From contig JBFIXI010000011.1 in the NCBI GenBank assembly GCA_041605955.1, forward strand, positions 1-64,000: a stretch of DNA of 64,000 bases, given 5' to 3'. Each line of letters opens with the position of its first letter. Position 1 is the first letter of the stretch. Below, one piece after another: positions 18,502 through 27,439 of this stretch. The stretch comes from JAHEJX01 sp041605955. Lineage in GTDB: Bacteria > Actinomycetota > Acidimicrobiia > Spongiisociales > UBA5794. The translations under genes were made by a program, and so were the position numbers. The notes beneath the pieces are model-generated. The model ran no database searches. It saw nothing but the letters and a program-made list of their open reading frames with translations, and had not been told where the DNA came from.

Positions 18502-18722
18502 CAGCCGCCGAGCAAGACGATGACCATGGCCGCCACTGCGAAGCCGAGGATCACCAGCGTCTCCGGAATGGCGACCAGCAGGATTACACGGCCGGTGAGC
18601 TCCGGGTTCTCCGCGATGGCACCGATGCCGGCGGCGCCGATGCGGGCCTGCGCGATACCTGTGGCCAAGGCGCCCAGGCCGACTGCAAGCCCGGCTCCGA
18701 TAGCGATGAGGCCGATTTCCAT
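18501..18722 (-). CDS. atpK: A/V-type ATPase membrane subunit K (c-ring, 73 residues)
   Basis: The start at 18722 is fixed by a strong site GAGGAGG just upstream; longer readings run into the atpI gene. The product is a two-helix hairpin of about 7.5 kDa, a single-hairpin c subunit. The ion-binding carboxylate is E54 in AIPETLVILGF on helix 2. Q25 on helix 1 and T55 next to the glutamate are side chains also used in sodium-binding rings, but the same Q/E/T set is found in archaeal-type proteins, so H+ versus Na+ cannot be decided here. The loop carries the polar ENPE turn. Confidence 0.93.
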   Translation of the reverse strand: MEIGLIAIGAGLAVGLGALATGIAQARIGAAGIGAIAENPELTGRVILLVAIPETLVILGFAVAAMVIVLLGG

Positions 18723-18732
18723 GGCTTCCTCC

Positions 18733-20634
18733 TCAGGGTTGATTTGCGGACTTGGGCGCGGCCGGATCGCTCGTGCCGAATGGCTGGAACGACTCCCCGC
18801 CGCCTTCGAAAAACTTGCTGAAGAACTCCACGTAGTGGAGCCGCAGCGCCTGGATGGTCGGGCTGAAAACTCCAAGCACCAAGTTGAGAGCGTGAAACAA
18901 GGCCGCCACCGCTATGCCGAGCCACAGCGGCGCAGCCGCCCCGAGCTCGTTGGCAATCCGGGCGAGGTATACCGATGCCAGCCCTATGGCGGCGATGCGC
19001 AGATAGGACAGCACATTGCCGATGGCGCCGATGAACTCGAGGGGCCCCATGAGCAGACCCATAACGCCGCCACTCGACGTCACCACGACGAGCCCGACTA
19101 CCACCAGGGCAACAGCGGGAGTCATGAGACCCTCCGGCAGTCGGCCCACGGCGACGCCGGCGACGGCAAACAAGGCAATGAGAGACACCAGCAATCCCGC
19201 CCGCTCACCGAGTTTGCGACGATCTCGGCTGCGACGCGCCTGGAGCACGCCGAGCACGAGGCCCAGGGTGACGTGGGCGGCACCGATGGCAATAGCGAAA
19301 ACGAGCAGGCTCTCGACCGCCTCTTCGCGGTTGATCCAGATCGGTTCCAAACCGAGCCGATGCCCGAGGTCCCCAAGAAACTCACCGTAGATAACCCCCC
19401 AAACGATGGTCCACAGCCCGCCGAGCAGGAGTATGCGGGTGAGGTCCCGCAAGAAGCCCGGAGCCGTGAACCGACGCTTGACGAGTAGCACGATCGCCAC
19501 CAGCACCAACCCGTACGCGATGTCACCGAGCATCATGCCGAAGAAGAGCGGAAGGAACACAGCCATCAGCAGGGACGGGTCGAATGTATTGGCGTCGGGA
19601 ACGTCCAACAGCCGCACGAACGACTCGAATGGCCTCGCGACCGCCGGATTACGCAGTTGCACCGGAGGACTCTCCCCTGGTCCGGGCACGACCTCGTCGA
19701 CGACGACATCGGACCCGACCTCTCGGGCCACTTCGGAGCACATCCGGTCGAACTCGTCTGTGGGTACCCAGCCCGACACCACGAACGTGTGCTGAGTGGC
19801 GCCCAGGTGCCGGATCGCAGATAGCTGATCGAGGTGTCCATGGATCACCTGCCGAGCGTGTGGCCAGTCTGGATGGGACCGCACCACGTTTGCCACCGCG
19901 TCCTCCGCCGCCGCGATCTCGCCCGGCAGCTCGCCGAGGCGCCTTTGCATTGCGCTCAGTGCCTGCCGAAATGGAATCGACTCGTACTGCTCCGGGAGGC
20001 GCACTCGCGACACCTGCTCGCGCCCGAACTCGCCTTCCACGAGTTTGGCGGCGCGACGCGGGTAGATGAGGACGGCCCCGATCGTGTGTGGATCGACGTG
20101 GTCGGAGATCAGCTCGAAGTTGCCCGCCAACTCGATCGTCAAGCGATTGTTGAGCTCGGCAAGCACGCTGCTGTGCCGGGCATCGAGCAGCAAGGCGGTG
20201 GTCTCGTAACCCTGCAGTCCCGACATGTCCGGGACCATTGGCAGCAGCCGCTGCAGCGACTCGAGATGACGGGGCAATGTTTCTTGCTCGGTTCGCAGCT
20301 CGTCGACGCGGGCAACCAGCTCCGCGATCCTTGGGCCCTCGTCCTCGAGCTCTGCGCTGATTCGGTCGAGGTCGACCGGCATCGGTTCAGCGACCGTAAC
20401 GGGCCGGGCCGATGCGAGGAGCTGGAGCAGGGCGTCGAGACGCGTCCGCAGGAAGCGCAGCTCCTCGATCCGCTGTAGATGCACATCGTCGACGGCGAGC
20501 GGCGGCAGCGTGAGCGTCGTGTCTTGAGCCACGTCGATGAGATGAACGCAGCCCAAACGATGCAACACGGCGAGGGTCCTGTCGAGCGTTGCCCGGTGGC
20601 CGAGCAGGCGAACTTTGGTCATGGCGGCTTGCAT
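18733..20634 (-). CDS. atpI: A/V-type ATPase subunit I (a subunit, ion channel)
   Basis: A 633-residue protein. The N-terminal half (about 1-330) is cytoplasmic and helical, starting MTKVRLLGHRATLDRTLAVL, typical of the stator arm. The C-terminal half has about seven or eight membrane helices, including the family phrase PLFFGMMLGDIAYGL and FIGAIGNVLSYLRIAAIGLASVYLA, which contains the functionally critical arginine region. The start at 20634 lies two bases after the atpH stop; an internal ATG (residue 5) is an alternative. It forms the ion half-channels beside the c-ring. Confidence 0.95.
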   Translation of the reverse strand: MQAAMTKVRLLGHRATLDRTLAVLHRLGCVHLIDVAQDTTLTLPPLAVDDVHLQRIEELRFLRTRLDALLQLLASARPVTVAEPMPVDLDRISAELEDEGPRIAELVARVDELRTEQETLPRHLESLQRLLPMVPDMSGLQGYETTALLLDARHSSVLAELNNRLTIELAGNFELISDHVDPHTIGAVLIYPRRAAKLVEGEFGREQVSRVRLPEQYESIPFRQALSAMQRRLGELPGEIAAAEDAVANVVRSHPDWPHARQVIHGHLDQLSAIRHLGATQHTFVVSGWVPTDEFDRMCSEVAREVGSDVVVDEVVPGPGESPPVQLRNPAVARPFESFVRLLDVPDANTFDPSLLMAVFLPLFFGMMLGDIAYGLVLVAIVLLVKRRFTAPGFLRDLTRILLLGGLWTIVWGVIYGEFLGDLGHRLGLEPIWINREEAVESLLVFAIAIGAAHVTLGLVLGVLQARRSRDRRKLGERAGLLVSLIALFAVAGVAVGRLPEGLMTPAVALVVVGLVVVTSSGGVMGLLMGPLEFIGAIGNVLSYLRIAAIGLASVYLARIANELGAAAPLWLGIAVAALFHALNLVLGVFSPTIQALRLHYVEFFSKFFEGGGESFQPFGTSDPAAPKSANQP

Positions 20635-20635
20635 G

Positions 20636-20968
20636 TCAGCGTTCCCACTCCGGAGCCGGCGGCAAGACGGCCATGAGCAGCCGTTCTGCGAGATCGGCGA
20701 CGTGAGGTGCCGCCAACTCCCGCAGCTGGGCGGCCTGATCGTGTCCGTCGGTGCGGATGCGGGCCGCCTCCTCGTCGGCTGCGGCTTCGGCTGCGTCGAA
20801 ACGCTCCTGAGCGTGAGCCCGGCCGCGCTGTTCGGCCTCCTTATTGAGTCGGCTGGCCTCGCTTCGCGCGTCGGCCACGACCTGCTCGGCGCGCTCCCGA
20901 GCGGCCTCGACTCGGCGGGCGGCTTCCAGTTCGGCGCGGCGGATGGTCTCGATCGCTTGGTCGTTCAT
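20636..20968 (-). CDS. atpH: A/V-type ATPase subunit H/G (peripheral stalk coiled coil)
   Basis: A 110-residue, almost continuous coiled coil rich in Ala, Glu and Arg (ELEAARRVEAARERAEQVV), with a short non-helical end. Sequence alone is generic, but position before subunit I and the length are those of the archaeal AhaH / vacuolar G stator subunit that pairs with E. Its ATG overlaps the atpD stop (ATGA). Confidence 0.8.
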   Translation of the reverse strand: MNDQAIETIRRAELEAARRVEAARERAEQVVADARSEASRLNKEAEQRGRAHAQERFDAAEAAADEEAARIRTDGHDQAAQLRELAAPHVADLAERLLMAVLPPAPEWER

Positions 20969-21609
20969 CGCGCCACCCCGCTCCGAAAGCCAGGTCTCCG
21001 CTTTTTGAACCGCTTGAGGCGGAACCGGTCCTGGCGCTCGCGCTCCTCCATTTGGGATGCGATCCGCGCAATCTCCTGGCGAAGCCGAGGGATGATCACG
21101 GTGTCGAGCGCGTTCACGCGGCGAGTCGTCCTGCCGATTTCCTCGGAGAGCCGCCGCAGTCGAACTTCCTGCGCCGCCAGGCGCAACGTCTGCTCGATGA
21201 TTGCCTCGAAGCCGGCAGCGGCGGCGTCGATGTGGGGACTGCTGCCTCCGGCTGTGTAACCACGACCAAAGCGTGGGCGCCCCAGCGCCTCGAACTCGAT
21301 GTCGGCGATACGAACCCCCATCACGCTGGACGGTCGCGCACTCAAAGCCAAGTCGCGCCGGGCCGCTAGGGCCGCCGAGCCCACCGCTTCGGGTCCATCG
21401 GCGATCTCGGCGTCGGCCAGCGCCCGGCGTCCTGCGGCCGCCGTGCGGTCTAGTTGGCCGGCTTCGGCCAGAGCCTGCTGGGCAGCCCGACGAAACTCCT
21501 CCATAAGCCGGTCCCGCTTGCGTTCGAGCAGGTCCAAGCCTCGATGAGCCAGGTCCAGGCGCGTTCGCCGAGAGAGCAGGGCGGTGCGATTGACGGGCAC
21601 TTGCTCCAT
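20965..21609 (-). CDS. atpD: A/V-type ATPase subunit D (central rotor shaft), first gene of operon
   Basis: A 214-residue coiled-coil rotor. Family marks: the N-terminal block NRTALLSRRTRLDLAHRGLDLLERKRD, cited here in part as LLERKRDRLMEEF, and the C-terminal TTRRVNALDTVIIPRL followed by RLKRFKKRR. It rotates inside the A3B3 head. It is placed first in the operon, while it normally comes last, after B. Upstream, on the minus strand, a CATAAT hexamer (21637-21632) lies 23 bases before the ATG and could be the -10 of the operon promoter; no convincing -35 was found. Confidence 0.93.
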   Translation of the reverse strand: MEQVPVNRTALLSRRTRLDLAHRGLDLLERKRDRLMEEFRRAAQQALAEAGQLDRTAAAGRRALADAEIADGPEAVGSAALAARRDLALSARPSSVMGVRIADIEFEALGRPRFGRGYTAGGSSPHIDAAAAGFEAIIEQTLRLAAQEVRLRRLSEEIGRTTRRVNALDTVIIPRLRQEIARIASQMEERERQDRFRLKRFKKRRPGFRSGVAR

Positions 21610-21732
21610 GGAGCCTCTCTCGGATCGCCTGATTATGGCTCAGTATGCGGACTGGTTTCCTTCATGCCGAGGGCCATGAGTCCCGACTTGTTCGGGAATC
21701 AATGACCGGCGGGTCTACGTGCCGGCCCGCTA

Positions 21733-22002
21733 GTGGCGGCAGGCTTTCGAGGCGACGCTGCGCCCGAACCTCCTACCCTGATTGACCGGGAGGATGACAT
21801 CTCGGACCGCCACAGCAAAAAACGGGCCACCATGGCCCGCAATCTCGAGGCCGCCACGGGAAGGACGGTCGCCGAGTGGGTTGCCACCGTCGATGCCAGC
21901 GGCCTGGTGGGCTTCCGCGAGATCGTCGACTGGCTGAAACGGGAACACGCCCTGGGCCATTTCCGGGCCCGACTCGTGGCGGAAGCACATCGTGACCGGT
22001 GA
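21733..22002 (+). CDS. DUF4287 domain protein
   Basis: An 89-residue reading frame from GTG 21733. The conserved part (about 26-86), with ATGRTVAEWVATVDASG and EIVDWLKREHALGHFRARLV, matches the DUF4287 family of small proteins, whose function is unknown. The first 20-25 residues look non-coding, so the true start may be later (an in-frame ATG lies at 21832, though it cuts the domain). It is followed 16 bases later by an acetyltransferase on the same strand. Upstream lies the divergent ATPase operon. Confidence 0.7.
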   Translation: MAAGFRGDAAPEPPTLIDREDDISDRHSKKRATMARNLEAATGRTVAEWVATVDASGLVGFREIVDWLKREHALGHFRARLVAEAHRDR

Positions 22003-22017
22003 AACGGAATCACCCTC

Positions 22018-22431
22018 ATGACGGCGATCGACTACCACTGGCGCGGCACATTCACCAATGAAGAGTTGGCGGCGCTACACGCGGAAGCCTTCGAACATGA
22101 AGTGCTCGCAGAGGATTGGCAATCGCTCACTGCCGCCCACAGCCTCGGCTGGGTGACCGCGCGGCGAAGCGACGAGCTCGTCGGGTTCGTCAACGTGATT
22201 TGGGACGGAGCAGCCCACGCCTGGATCCAGGACACGATTGTCGCATCGGGTGTACGTCGCGGCGGTGTCGGAACCCGGATGGTCAAAACGGCAGAACTAG
22301 CGGCGAGAAGCGCCGGTTGTGAATGGCTCCATGTCGACTTCGACGAACATCTGGCGCCGTTCTACTTCGATGCTTGCGGATTCACCCCCACCAAGGCCGG
22401 CCTGATCAATCTCGCCGCCACGATCGACTAG
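22018..22431 (+). CDS. GNAT family N-acetyltransferase
   Basis: A 137-residue acetyltransferase. Motif A for acetyl-CoA is visible as RRGGVGTRMV (about 81-90), preceded by the beta strand AWIQDTIVASGV and followed by CEWLHVDFDEHLAPFYFDACGF, the usual C-terminal end with the catalytic-region tyrosine. The length is that of a single-domain GNAT. The acceptor substrate cannot be inferred. It lies just after the DUF4287 gene and its last four bases overlap the end of the convergent gene at 22428. Confidence 0.9.
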   Translation: MTAIDYHWRGTFTNEELAALHAEAFEHEVLAEDWQSLTAAHSLGWVTARRSDELVGFVNVIWDGAAHAWIQDTIVASGVRRGGVGTRMVKTAELAARSAGCEWLHVDFDEHLAPFYFDACGFTPTKAGLINLAATID

Positions 22432-22796
22432 CCCTCGGCGCGACCCGCCTGCTCCCACCCTTCCGGCCGGCGGCTCTTGGGGAGTTTGCCGACGACGGTG
22501 AGATAGGAATCGTCGATGGCCTCGAAGAGCTCCTCGTCAGGAATTGCCCCGTTGCAGCGAAGTGTGTTCCAGCCGGACCTGCCGATGTAAGCCATCACCG
22601 ACGCATCGTCGGGATATCGGAGGAGCCACTCGTCCGCCTCGTCCCGGCTCGCCCCGCATTTCACCCCAACCGCGTCCTCGCCGAGGAAAGCGAAGATCTT
22701 CTTGTCGACCTTGGCGACGATATCTCCCTCCCAGGGCTGATCCTCCCAAGCACCCGGCTTGGCGAGGCAATAGGCGAGTAGCTCCTCATACGTCAT
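22428..22796 (-). CDS. MmcQ/YjbR family protein
   Basis: A 122-residue protein of the MmcQ/YjbR family (CyaY-like fold; described as DNA-binding). Marks: start MTYEELLAYCLAKPGAWE, then KIFAFLG, VGVKCGASRDEADEWLL and GWNTLRCNGAIPDEELFEAIDDSY, all in the family order. Length is normal. It is convergent with the acetyltransferase and divergent from the tRNA-binding protein gene. The biological role of the family is poorly known. Confidence 0.88.
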   Translation of the reverse strand: MTYEELLAYCLAKPGAWEDQPWEGDIVAKVDKKIFAFLGEDAVGVKCGASRDEADEWLLRYPDDASVMAYIGRSGWNTLRCNGAIPDEELFEAIDDSYLTVVGKLPKSRRPEGWEQAGRAEG

Positions 22797-22950
22797 CGCA
22801 ACCGTGGTCTCGGAGGACAGATCTGGGGCTCACCTGCTCAGTATGACCGTCGGGTGGCGTCCCCGCGTGCTGTCGCGGATGCAGTTGTCACGACCTCGCA
22901 GCAAAGTCGATCATCTACCGGGAACCGAGCCGCAGTGCGGAGGAGGAACC

Positions 22951-23304
22951 ATGAACCCGGCCCCGATCAAGCCGCTCGCAACCGTGGAGGATCTGAAGCG
23001 ACTCGACATTCGGGTGGGCACGATCACGGAGGTCGCCAACGTTGTCGGGTCGCGCAAGCTGGTGAAGCTGGTCGTGAGCTTCGGAGATCACACGCGGTCG
23101 ATTCTCGCCGGCCTCAAGCAGGAGCGCGACGACCCTGCAGAGGTGGCGGGACGGCAGGCTCTCTTCGTGGTGAATCTGGCGGCGCGGCAGATGGCCGGCG
23201 AGACCTCCGAAGGCATGCTGCTCGACATCGGCCACGCGGACGGCATCACGCCGGTACTGGCCACACCGGAGCGACCGGTTCCGGACGGCGCCCGCGTCGG
23301 CTGA
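22951..23304 (+). CDS. Stand-alone tRNA-binding OB-fold protein
   Basis: The start at 22951 is set by AGGAGG seven bases upstream. The 117-residue product begins with a short tail and then LKRLDIRVGTI, the first strand of the EMAP/CsaA-type tRNA-binding domain, and later has GRQALFVVNLAARQMAGETSEGMLL, the usual second half. It resembles the C-terminal domain of methionyl-tRNA synthetase, here as a free protein. It could assist a synthetase in trans or act as a CsaA-like chaperone; which one cannot be told. Confidence 0.85.
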   Translation: MNPAPIKPLATVEDLKRLDIRVGTITEVANVVGSRKLVKLVVSFGDHTRSILAGLKQERDDPAEVAGRQALFVVNLAARQMAGETSEGMLLDIGHADGITPVLATPERPVPDGARVG

Positions 23305-23378
23305 AGCCGTCTGACCACCGAGCGCGTCCGCGACACGCGCGATAGAGTCCCCCTCCAGAGGCTGAGGAGGGAAGCACA

Positions 23379-26231
23379 GTGCGGCGAGTGCTGGCATCGG
23401 TGGCGGCGGCAACAACGGTTTTGGCTTTGATGACCCCGACGGGGGCGGTTGCCCAACCCGAAGCGGAGGAGATACCGGGGCTCCAACAGCGAGCAGTGGT
23501 GGTACGGGATAGCGACGGCATCCCCCACATCTACGCCCGCAACATGCATGACCTCCTCTTCATGCAGGGCTGGGTCCACGCCGAGGACCGCCTCTTCCAG
23601 ATGGACTTCTTCCGCCGCACCGCCAGCGGCACCTTGGCCGAGCTCGTCGGTCCGGCTGCGCTGGGAAGTGACGTCGAGCTGCGCACGTTGGGCTTGCGCC
23701 GCGCCGCCGAGCGGTCGATCCCCCTGTTGAGCGACGCGGCGCGCGCTGAGGTCGAGGCTTACGCGGCGGGAATCAATGCCTGGGTGGCGGCCCATCCGCT
23801 GCCGCCCGAGTACGGAGTTCTCGAGCTGACGACGTTTGAACCGTGGACCGGGGTGGACAGCGCCGTCATCTCCAAGCTATTCGCTTTTTCGCTGTCCTTC
23901 GACCTCGATATCGGGCTCACCGAGATCTTCCTGACATACGTCGGAGCCGGCGGGGCGCTCGGATTCGACGGCGCCGCCCTGTTCTCCGAAGACCTGTTCC
24001 GTAGCGCCCCCTTCGATCCGGCCTCGACCGTTCCCGACGCCACCGTGGCGGCGCCCGCCGCCAACGCCCCCACCGCCAACACCCGCGCCGCAGACGTGGC
24101 GAGCGGGGCGATCGACCCTGCCGTGCTCGGACTGATCGCCGACTACCGGGACCGCATCGACGGCATCCCGTTGCTAGAAGCGGCGCTCGAGCTCGACGAG
24201 GCGCAGGGCAGCAACGAGTGGGCGGTGAGCGGCGACCACACCGCCAACGGTCGCGCCATCATGGCCAACGATCCCCACCTGGCGCTCGACACCCCGGCTG
24301 TCTTCTACCAGAACCATCTAGTCGTGCGGGGCGCCGGCAACGCCGATTCCGTCAACGCGATCGGATCGAGCTTCGCCGGGGCCCCATACGTCATCTTGGG
24401 TCAGAACCGGCGGATTGCCTGGGGCGCCACCACCAACCCGATGGACGTCACCGACACCTACCAGGAGCAGGTCGTACCCGACCCGACATCGCCCAGCGGA
24501 CTGAGCACGATGTACCAGGGCAACCCGGAGCCGATCATCCCCATCCCCGTCGAGTTTCGCGCCAACCAGCTCGATGGCCTGCCCGACAACATCGCCGTGG
24601 TGCCACCCGGAGGGCCGATCCCGCCGGTGGTGCTCATCGTGCCCCGGCGCAACAACGGCCCCATCGTGGCAATCGATCCCGCCGCCGGCTTCGCCCTCAG
24701 CGTGCAGTACACGGGATTCTCTGGAACTCGGGAGACGGAGACGTTCCGTACGTGGAACATGGCGCGCAGCCTGGACGACTTCCGTGCCGGTCTCGAGACC
24801 TTCGATGTGGGCTCGCAGAACTGGGCCTACACCGACGTCGAGGGCAACATCGCCTACTTCGTAAGCGCCGAGATGCCGCTGCGGGAGGACCTGCAGGCCG
24901 GTTTCGTTGCCGGCACCCCGCCGTGGCTGATCCGCAACGGCACCGGCGGCAACGAATGGCTGCCGGTCACCACGCCGCAACCCGGCCAAGCGATCCCCTA
25001 CGAGATCCTTCCCCAGGACGAGCTACCTCACCTCGTCAACCCCCCGACCGGCTTCTTCGTCAACGCCAACAACGACCCCGCTGGCACCACGCTCGACAAC
25101 GATCCGCTGAACCAGCTCCGTCCCGGCGGCGGCATCTACTACCTCAATCCGGGCTATGCCATCGGCACCCGCGCCGGGCGCATCACTGATGCGCTCACCG
25201 ACAAGCTGGCCGCTGGGCCGGTCAATCGCGCCGACATGGCGGAGATCCAGGGTGATGTGGTGCTGCTGGATGCGCAAGTGCTGACGCCGTACGTCACCCA
25301 GGCATTCGCCAATGCCACCGCATCGGGGGCCCACCCGGCCCTGTCCGCCCTCGCCGCAGACCCCCGAGTGGCCGAGGCGGTCGAACGGCTCGCCGGCTGG
25401 GATCACACCACGCCGACCGGCGTGGCCGAGGGCTATGACTTCGACGACGTCGACGGGGTGCGTACCCCGCCTACAGCCGCTGAGGTCGATGCCAGCATCG
25501 CCGCCACGATCTACTCGGTGTGGCGCGGCCAGATGATCGGCAACACGATCGACGCCACGCTCGCCGCCCTTGGCGGACTGCCCGCACCGGGAAGCGGAGA
25601 GGCGATGAAGGCGCTGCGCAACCTCCTGGACAACCACGCCGCCACCGGCGGCGTCGGCGCCTCCGGGGTCGACTTCTTCGCAGTGCCGGGGATCCCCAAC
25701 GCTGACCAGCGGCGCGACCTGATCATCCTCCAGAGCCTGGTCGACGGACTCGACCTGTTGGCCGGGCCGGCGTTCGCCCCCGCGTTCAGTGGCTCGACCG
25801 ATCAGGGCGATTACCGCTGGGGCCGGCTGCACCGGGTCGTGTTCGACCATCCGCTCGGCCCACCGTTCGACACGCCACCAGCCGGAGGGGCTTTTCTGCC
25901 GTCGTTCCCCGATCTGCCCGGCGTGGCCACCGACGGAGGGTTCGGCGTCGTCGATGCCTCCAGCCACTCCGCCCGTGCCGATGACGCCGACGACTTCATG
26001 TTCGGCGGCGGCCCCGTGCGTCGCTACGTCGGGGGCCAAGGCCTCGGCACCCGGATCACCGGGAGATCCAGCTTGCCGGGTGGCGAGAGCGGCGTGCTGG
26101 GCAGCCCGTTCTACGTGAACCTGCTGCCGGAGTGGCTCACCAACGAGTCGCATCGCCACCTCACCAACCTCGGTGAGGTGATCAGGGACGCCTCGTCGCG
26201 TGAGGTGTTCGAGCCGGCCCGCAGCCGCTAG
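23379..26231 (+). CDS. Secreted penicillin acylase family protein (Ntn hydrolase)
   Basis: A 950-residue precursor from GTG 23379, with AGGAGGG upstream. Signal peptide about 1-26 (ending AVAQ). The alpha-chain region starts RDSDGIPHIYARN and has the family phrase GWVHAEDRLFQMDFFRR. The autocatalytic junction and N-terminal nucleophile is S278 in QGSNEWAVSG; downstream NDPHLALDTPAVFYQNHL and WGATTNPMDVTDTY build the active site. A Pro/Ala/Thr spacer lies before the junction. Such enzymes hydrolyse amides such as acyl-homoserine lactones, penicillins or other N-acyl compounds; the substrate is not deducible. The length exceeds most family members (about 750-850), the excess being in the C-terminal half. 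Confidence 0.93.
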   Translation: MRRVLASVAAATTVLALMTPTGAVAQPEAEEIPGLQQRAVVVRDSDGIPHIYARNMHDLLFMQGWVHAEDRLFQMDFFRRTASGTLAELVGPAALGSDVELRTLGLRRAAERSIPLLSDAARAEVEAYAAGINAWVAAHPLPPEYGVLELTTFEPWTGVDSAVISKLFAFSLSFDLDIGLTEIFLTYVGAGGALGFDGAALFSEDLFRSAPFDPASTVPDATVAAPAANAPTANTRAADVASGAIDPAVLGLIADYRDRIDGIPLLEAALELDEAQGSNEWAVSGDHTANGRAIMANDPHLALDTPAVFYQNHLVVRGAGNADSVNAIGSSFAGAPYVILGQNRRIAWGATTNPMDVTDTYQEQVVPDPTSPSGLSTMYQGNPEPIIPIPVEFRANQLDGLPDNIAVVPPGGPIPPVVLIVPRRNNGPIVAIDPAAGFALSVQYTGFSGTRETETFRTWNMARSLDDFRAGLETFDVGSQNWAYTDVEGNIAYFVSAEMPLREDLQAGFVAGTPPWLIRNGTGGNEWLPVTTPQPGQAIPYEILPQDELPHLVNPPTGFFVNANNDPAGTTLDNDPLNQLRPGGGIYYLNPGYAIGTRAGRITDALTDKLAAGPVNRADMAEIQGDVVLLDAQVLTPYVTQAFANATASGAHPALSALAADPRVAEAVERLAGWDHTTPTGVAEGYDFDDVDGVRTPPTAAEVDASIAATIYSVWRGQMIGNTIDATLAALGGLPAPGSGEAMKALRNLLDNHAATGGVGASGVDFFAVPGIPNADQRRDLIILQSLVDGLDLLAGPAFAPAFSGSTDQGDYRWGRLHRVVFDHPLGPPFDTPPAGGAFLPSFPDLPGVATDGGFGVVDASSHSARADDADDFMFGGGPVRRYVGGQGLGTRITGRSSLPGGESGVLGSPFYVNLLPEWLTNESHRHLTNLGEVIRDASSREVFEPARSR

Positions 26232-26352
26232 CCGGCTCGCGAGCCCGCCGGACCGGTTGCGGCGGTCCTCTCTATTCCGCGGCGGCTGGAACCAGAGGCG
26301 GTCGGCCGGTGTATGGAGGGTGTATCCATCTCGTCTCAGAGCAGAGGCGTCT

Positions 26353-26895
26353 ATGGCAGCACACCGCAGCCGGCTGGTCGCCCTAACCGGTCTGGCATTG
26401 AGGTTGGGGCTCTCGGTAGCAGCAAGCGCTACGCAAGCCGCCGCGCCGCGTTCCACCGACCCACCGGGAACGAGCCCTCCCCCAACCAATGGCCTCGGCG
26501 TCGACTGTAGGGACGTAGTCAAAGAGGGGGAGCTTCCGACCTGGGCCGCCGCCGCCCGGATCGACCACGCCCGATACGTGATCTCCGCCGATGGGCTTGC
26601 GCTTGGAGTGTTGTGGGCCGACCCCATGGTGGCCGGCCAACCTGGCCCCGACCAACCCAGCAACAAGATCCTATGGATCGTCAATCGGCCCCGCGAGGGG
26701 AGCGATCTGGTGGTAACCGCCCAACCGCACGAACGCAGCGCGCCCACGCTTGCCCACTCGTTCGAGGCGAACTCCGGTCCCGGCGAGATCTATCCCTCGA
26801 TCATCGACGTACCCGAGGCCGGCTGCTGGGAGATGCAGCTGGAGTGGGCGGGACATCAGACAGCGCTCCTCGTTCCATACGAGGAGCAGGCCTAG
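26353..26895 (+). CDS. Secreted hypothetical protein
   Basis: The start at 26353 (MAAHRSRLVALTG) gives a 180-residue product with a signal peptide to about residue 29 and a Pro/Thr-rich spacer. The mature part ends with PSIIDVPEAGCWEMQLEW and ALLVPY, a strand pattern found at the end of small secreted beta-sandwich proteins in actinobacteria and Chloroflexi. Two cysteines (one near the start, one in EAGCW) could form a disulfide. No function is known to me. It lies 120 bases after the acylase gene on the same strand. Confidence 0.7.
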   Translation: MAAHRSRLVALTGLALRLGLSVAASATQAAAPRSTDPPGTSPPPTNGLGVDCRDVVKEGELPTWAAAARIDHARYVISADGLALGVLWADPMVAGQPGPDQPSNKILWIVNRPREGSDLVVTAQPHERSAPTLAHSFEANSGPGEIYPSIIDVPEAGCWEMQLEWAGHQTALLVPYEEQA

Positions 26896-26905
26896 CGAAA
26901 CGACG

Positions 26906-26923
26906 GTCGAAGCCGCCTTCGAC
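26906..26923 (+). terminator. Short hairpin after the secreted protein gene
   Basis: GTCGAAG and CTTCGAC form a perfect 7-bp stem around a 4-base loop, eleven bases after the upstream gene ends. There is no T-run, so it is at best a weak intrinsic terminator or an RNA-stabilising end. Confidence 0.3.
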
Positions 26924-27021
26924 GGTCTGAATCTGCCGAAGCGAGGTCACCGTCACCTCAGCCTGAACGGAGTGACCAGACCCGCCTCGGTCGGCGGCGG
27001 CTTCGAGACGGCCCGAAGCTG

Positions 27022-27363
27022 CTAGTCGCCGGGCGGCCGGTAGCTCTGCATCACGTCGCTGAGCTGGCCATCCACTTCGCTGACATCCGTCAGGCCATAG
27101 ATCCGGATGTCCTCGAGCCCCCCGCCGGCTTTGGCTATCAGGGCGCTGGCTGCGTTCTGGGCCTCTCCTTCTGCCCGGAACTCACCCTCCATGATGTAGG
27201 CGACGTTCCACTCCCCTCCCGAGACGGCGTAGAAGTCGACCAGCCGGGCGTCGTTGGCCTCGACGACGGATTCGATCATCTTGCGACGGCCCGCCAGGCC
27301 TTCTTTGAGAACCCCGGCGGCGCCGGCGGCGGAGTAGCGCGCCATCACGAGCGCTCTGTACAT
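27022..27363 (-). CDS. GYD domain protein
   Basis: A 113-residue protein of the GYD family (dimeric alpha/beta barrel), recognised by the order MARYSAAGAAGVLKEGLAGRR, then FYAVSGGEWNVAYIMEGE and DIRIYGLTDVSEVD. The ribosome site GGGAGG lies just before the ATG at 27363. The family has no established function. No operon partner is evident; the upstream neighbour is a gene remnant. Confidence 0.85.
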   Translation of the reverse strand: MYRALVMARYSAAGAAGVLKEGLAGRRKMIESVVEANDARLVDFYAVSGGEWNVAYIMEGEFRAEGEAQNAASALIAKAGGGLEDIRIYGLTDVSEVDGQLSDVMQSYRPPGD

Positions 27364-27439
27364 GAAAACCTCCCCGTCTCTTCAAACATACCGATGCTCG
27401 GCCGGTGGTGGCGAAGACGCCCCGACTGCGGTCTTTCTC

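Noticed and set aside
25023..26747. 574-codon minus-strand frame opposite the penicillin acylase gene
   Set aside because: It mirrors the third-position bias of the acylase gene and has no recognisable domain; the plus strand carries the nucleophile motif.
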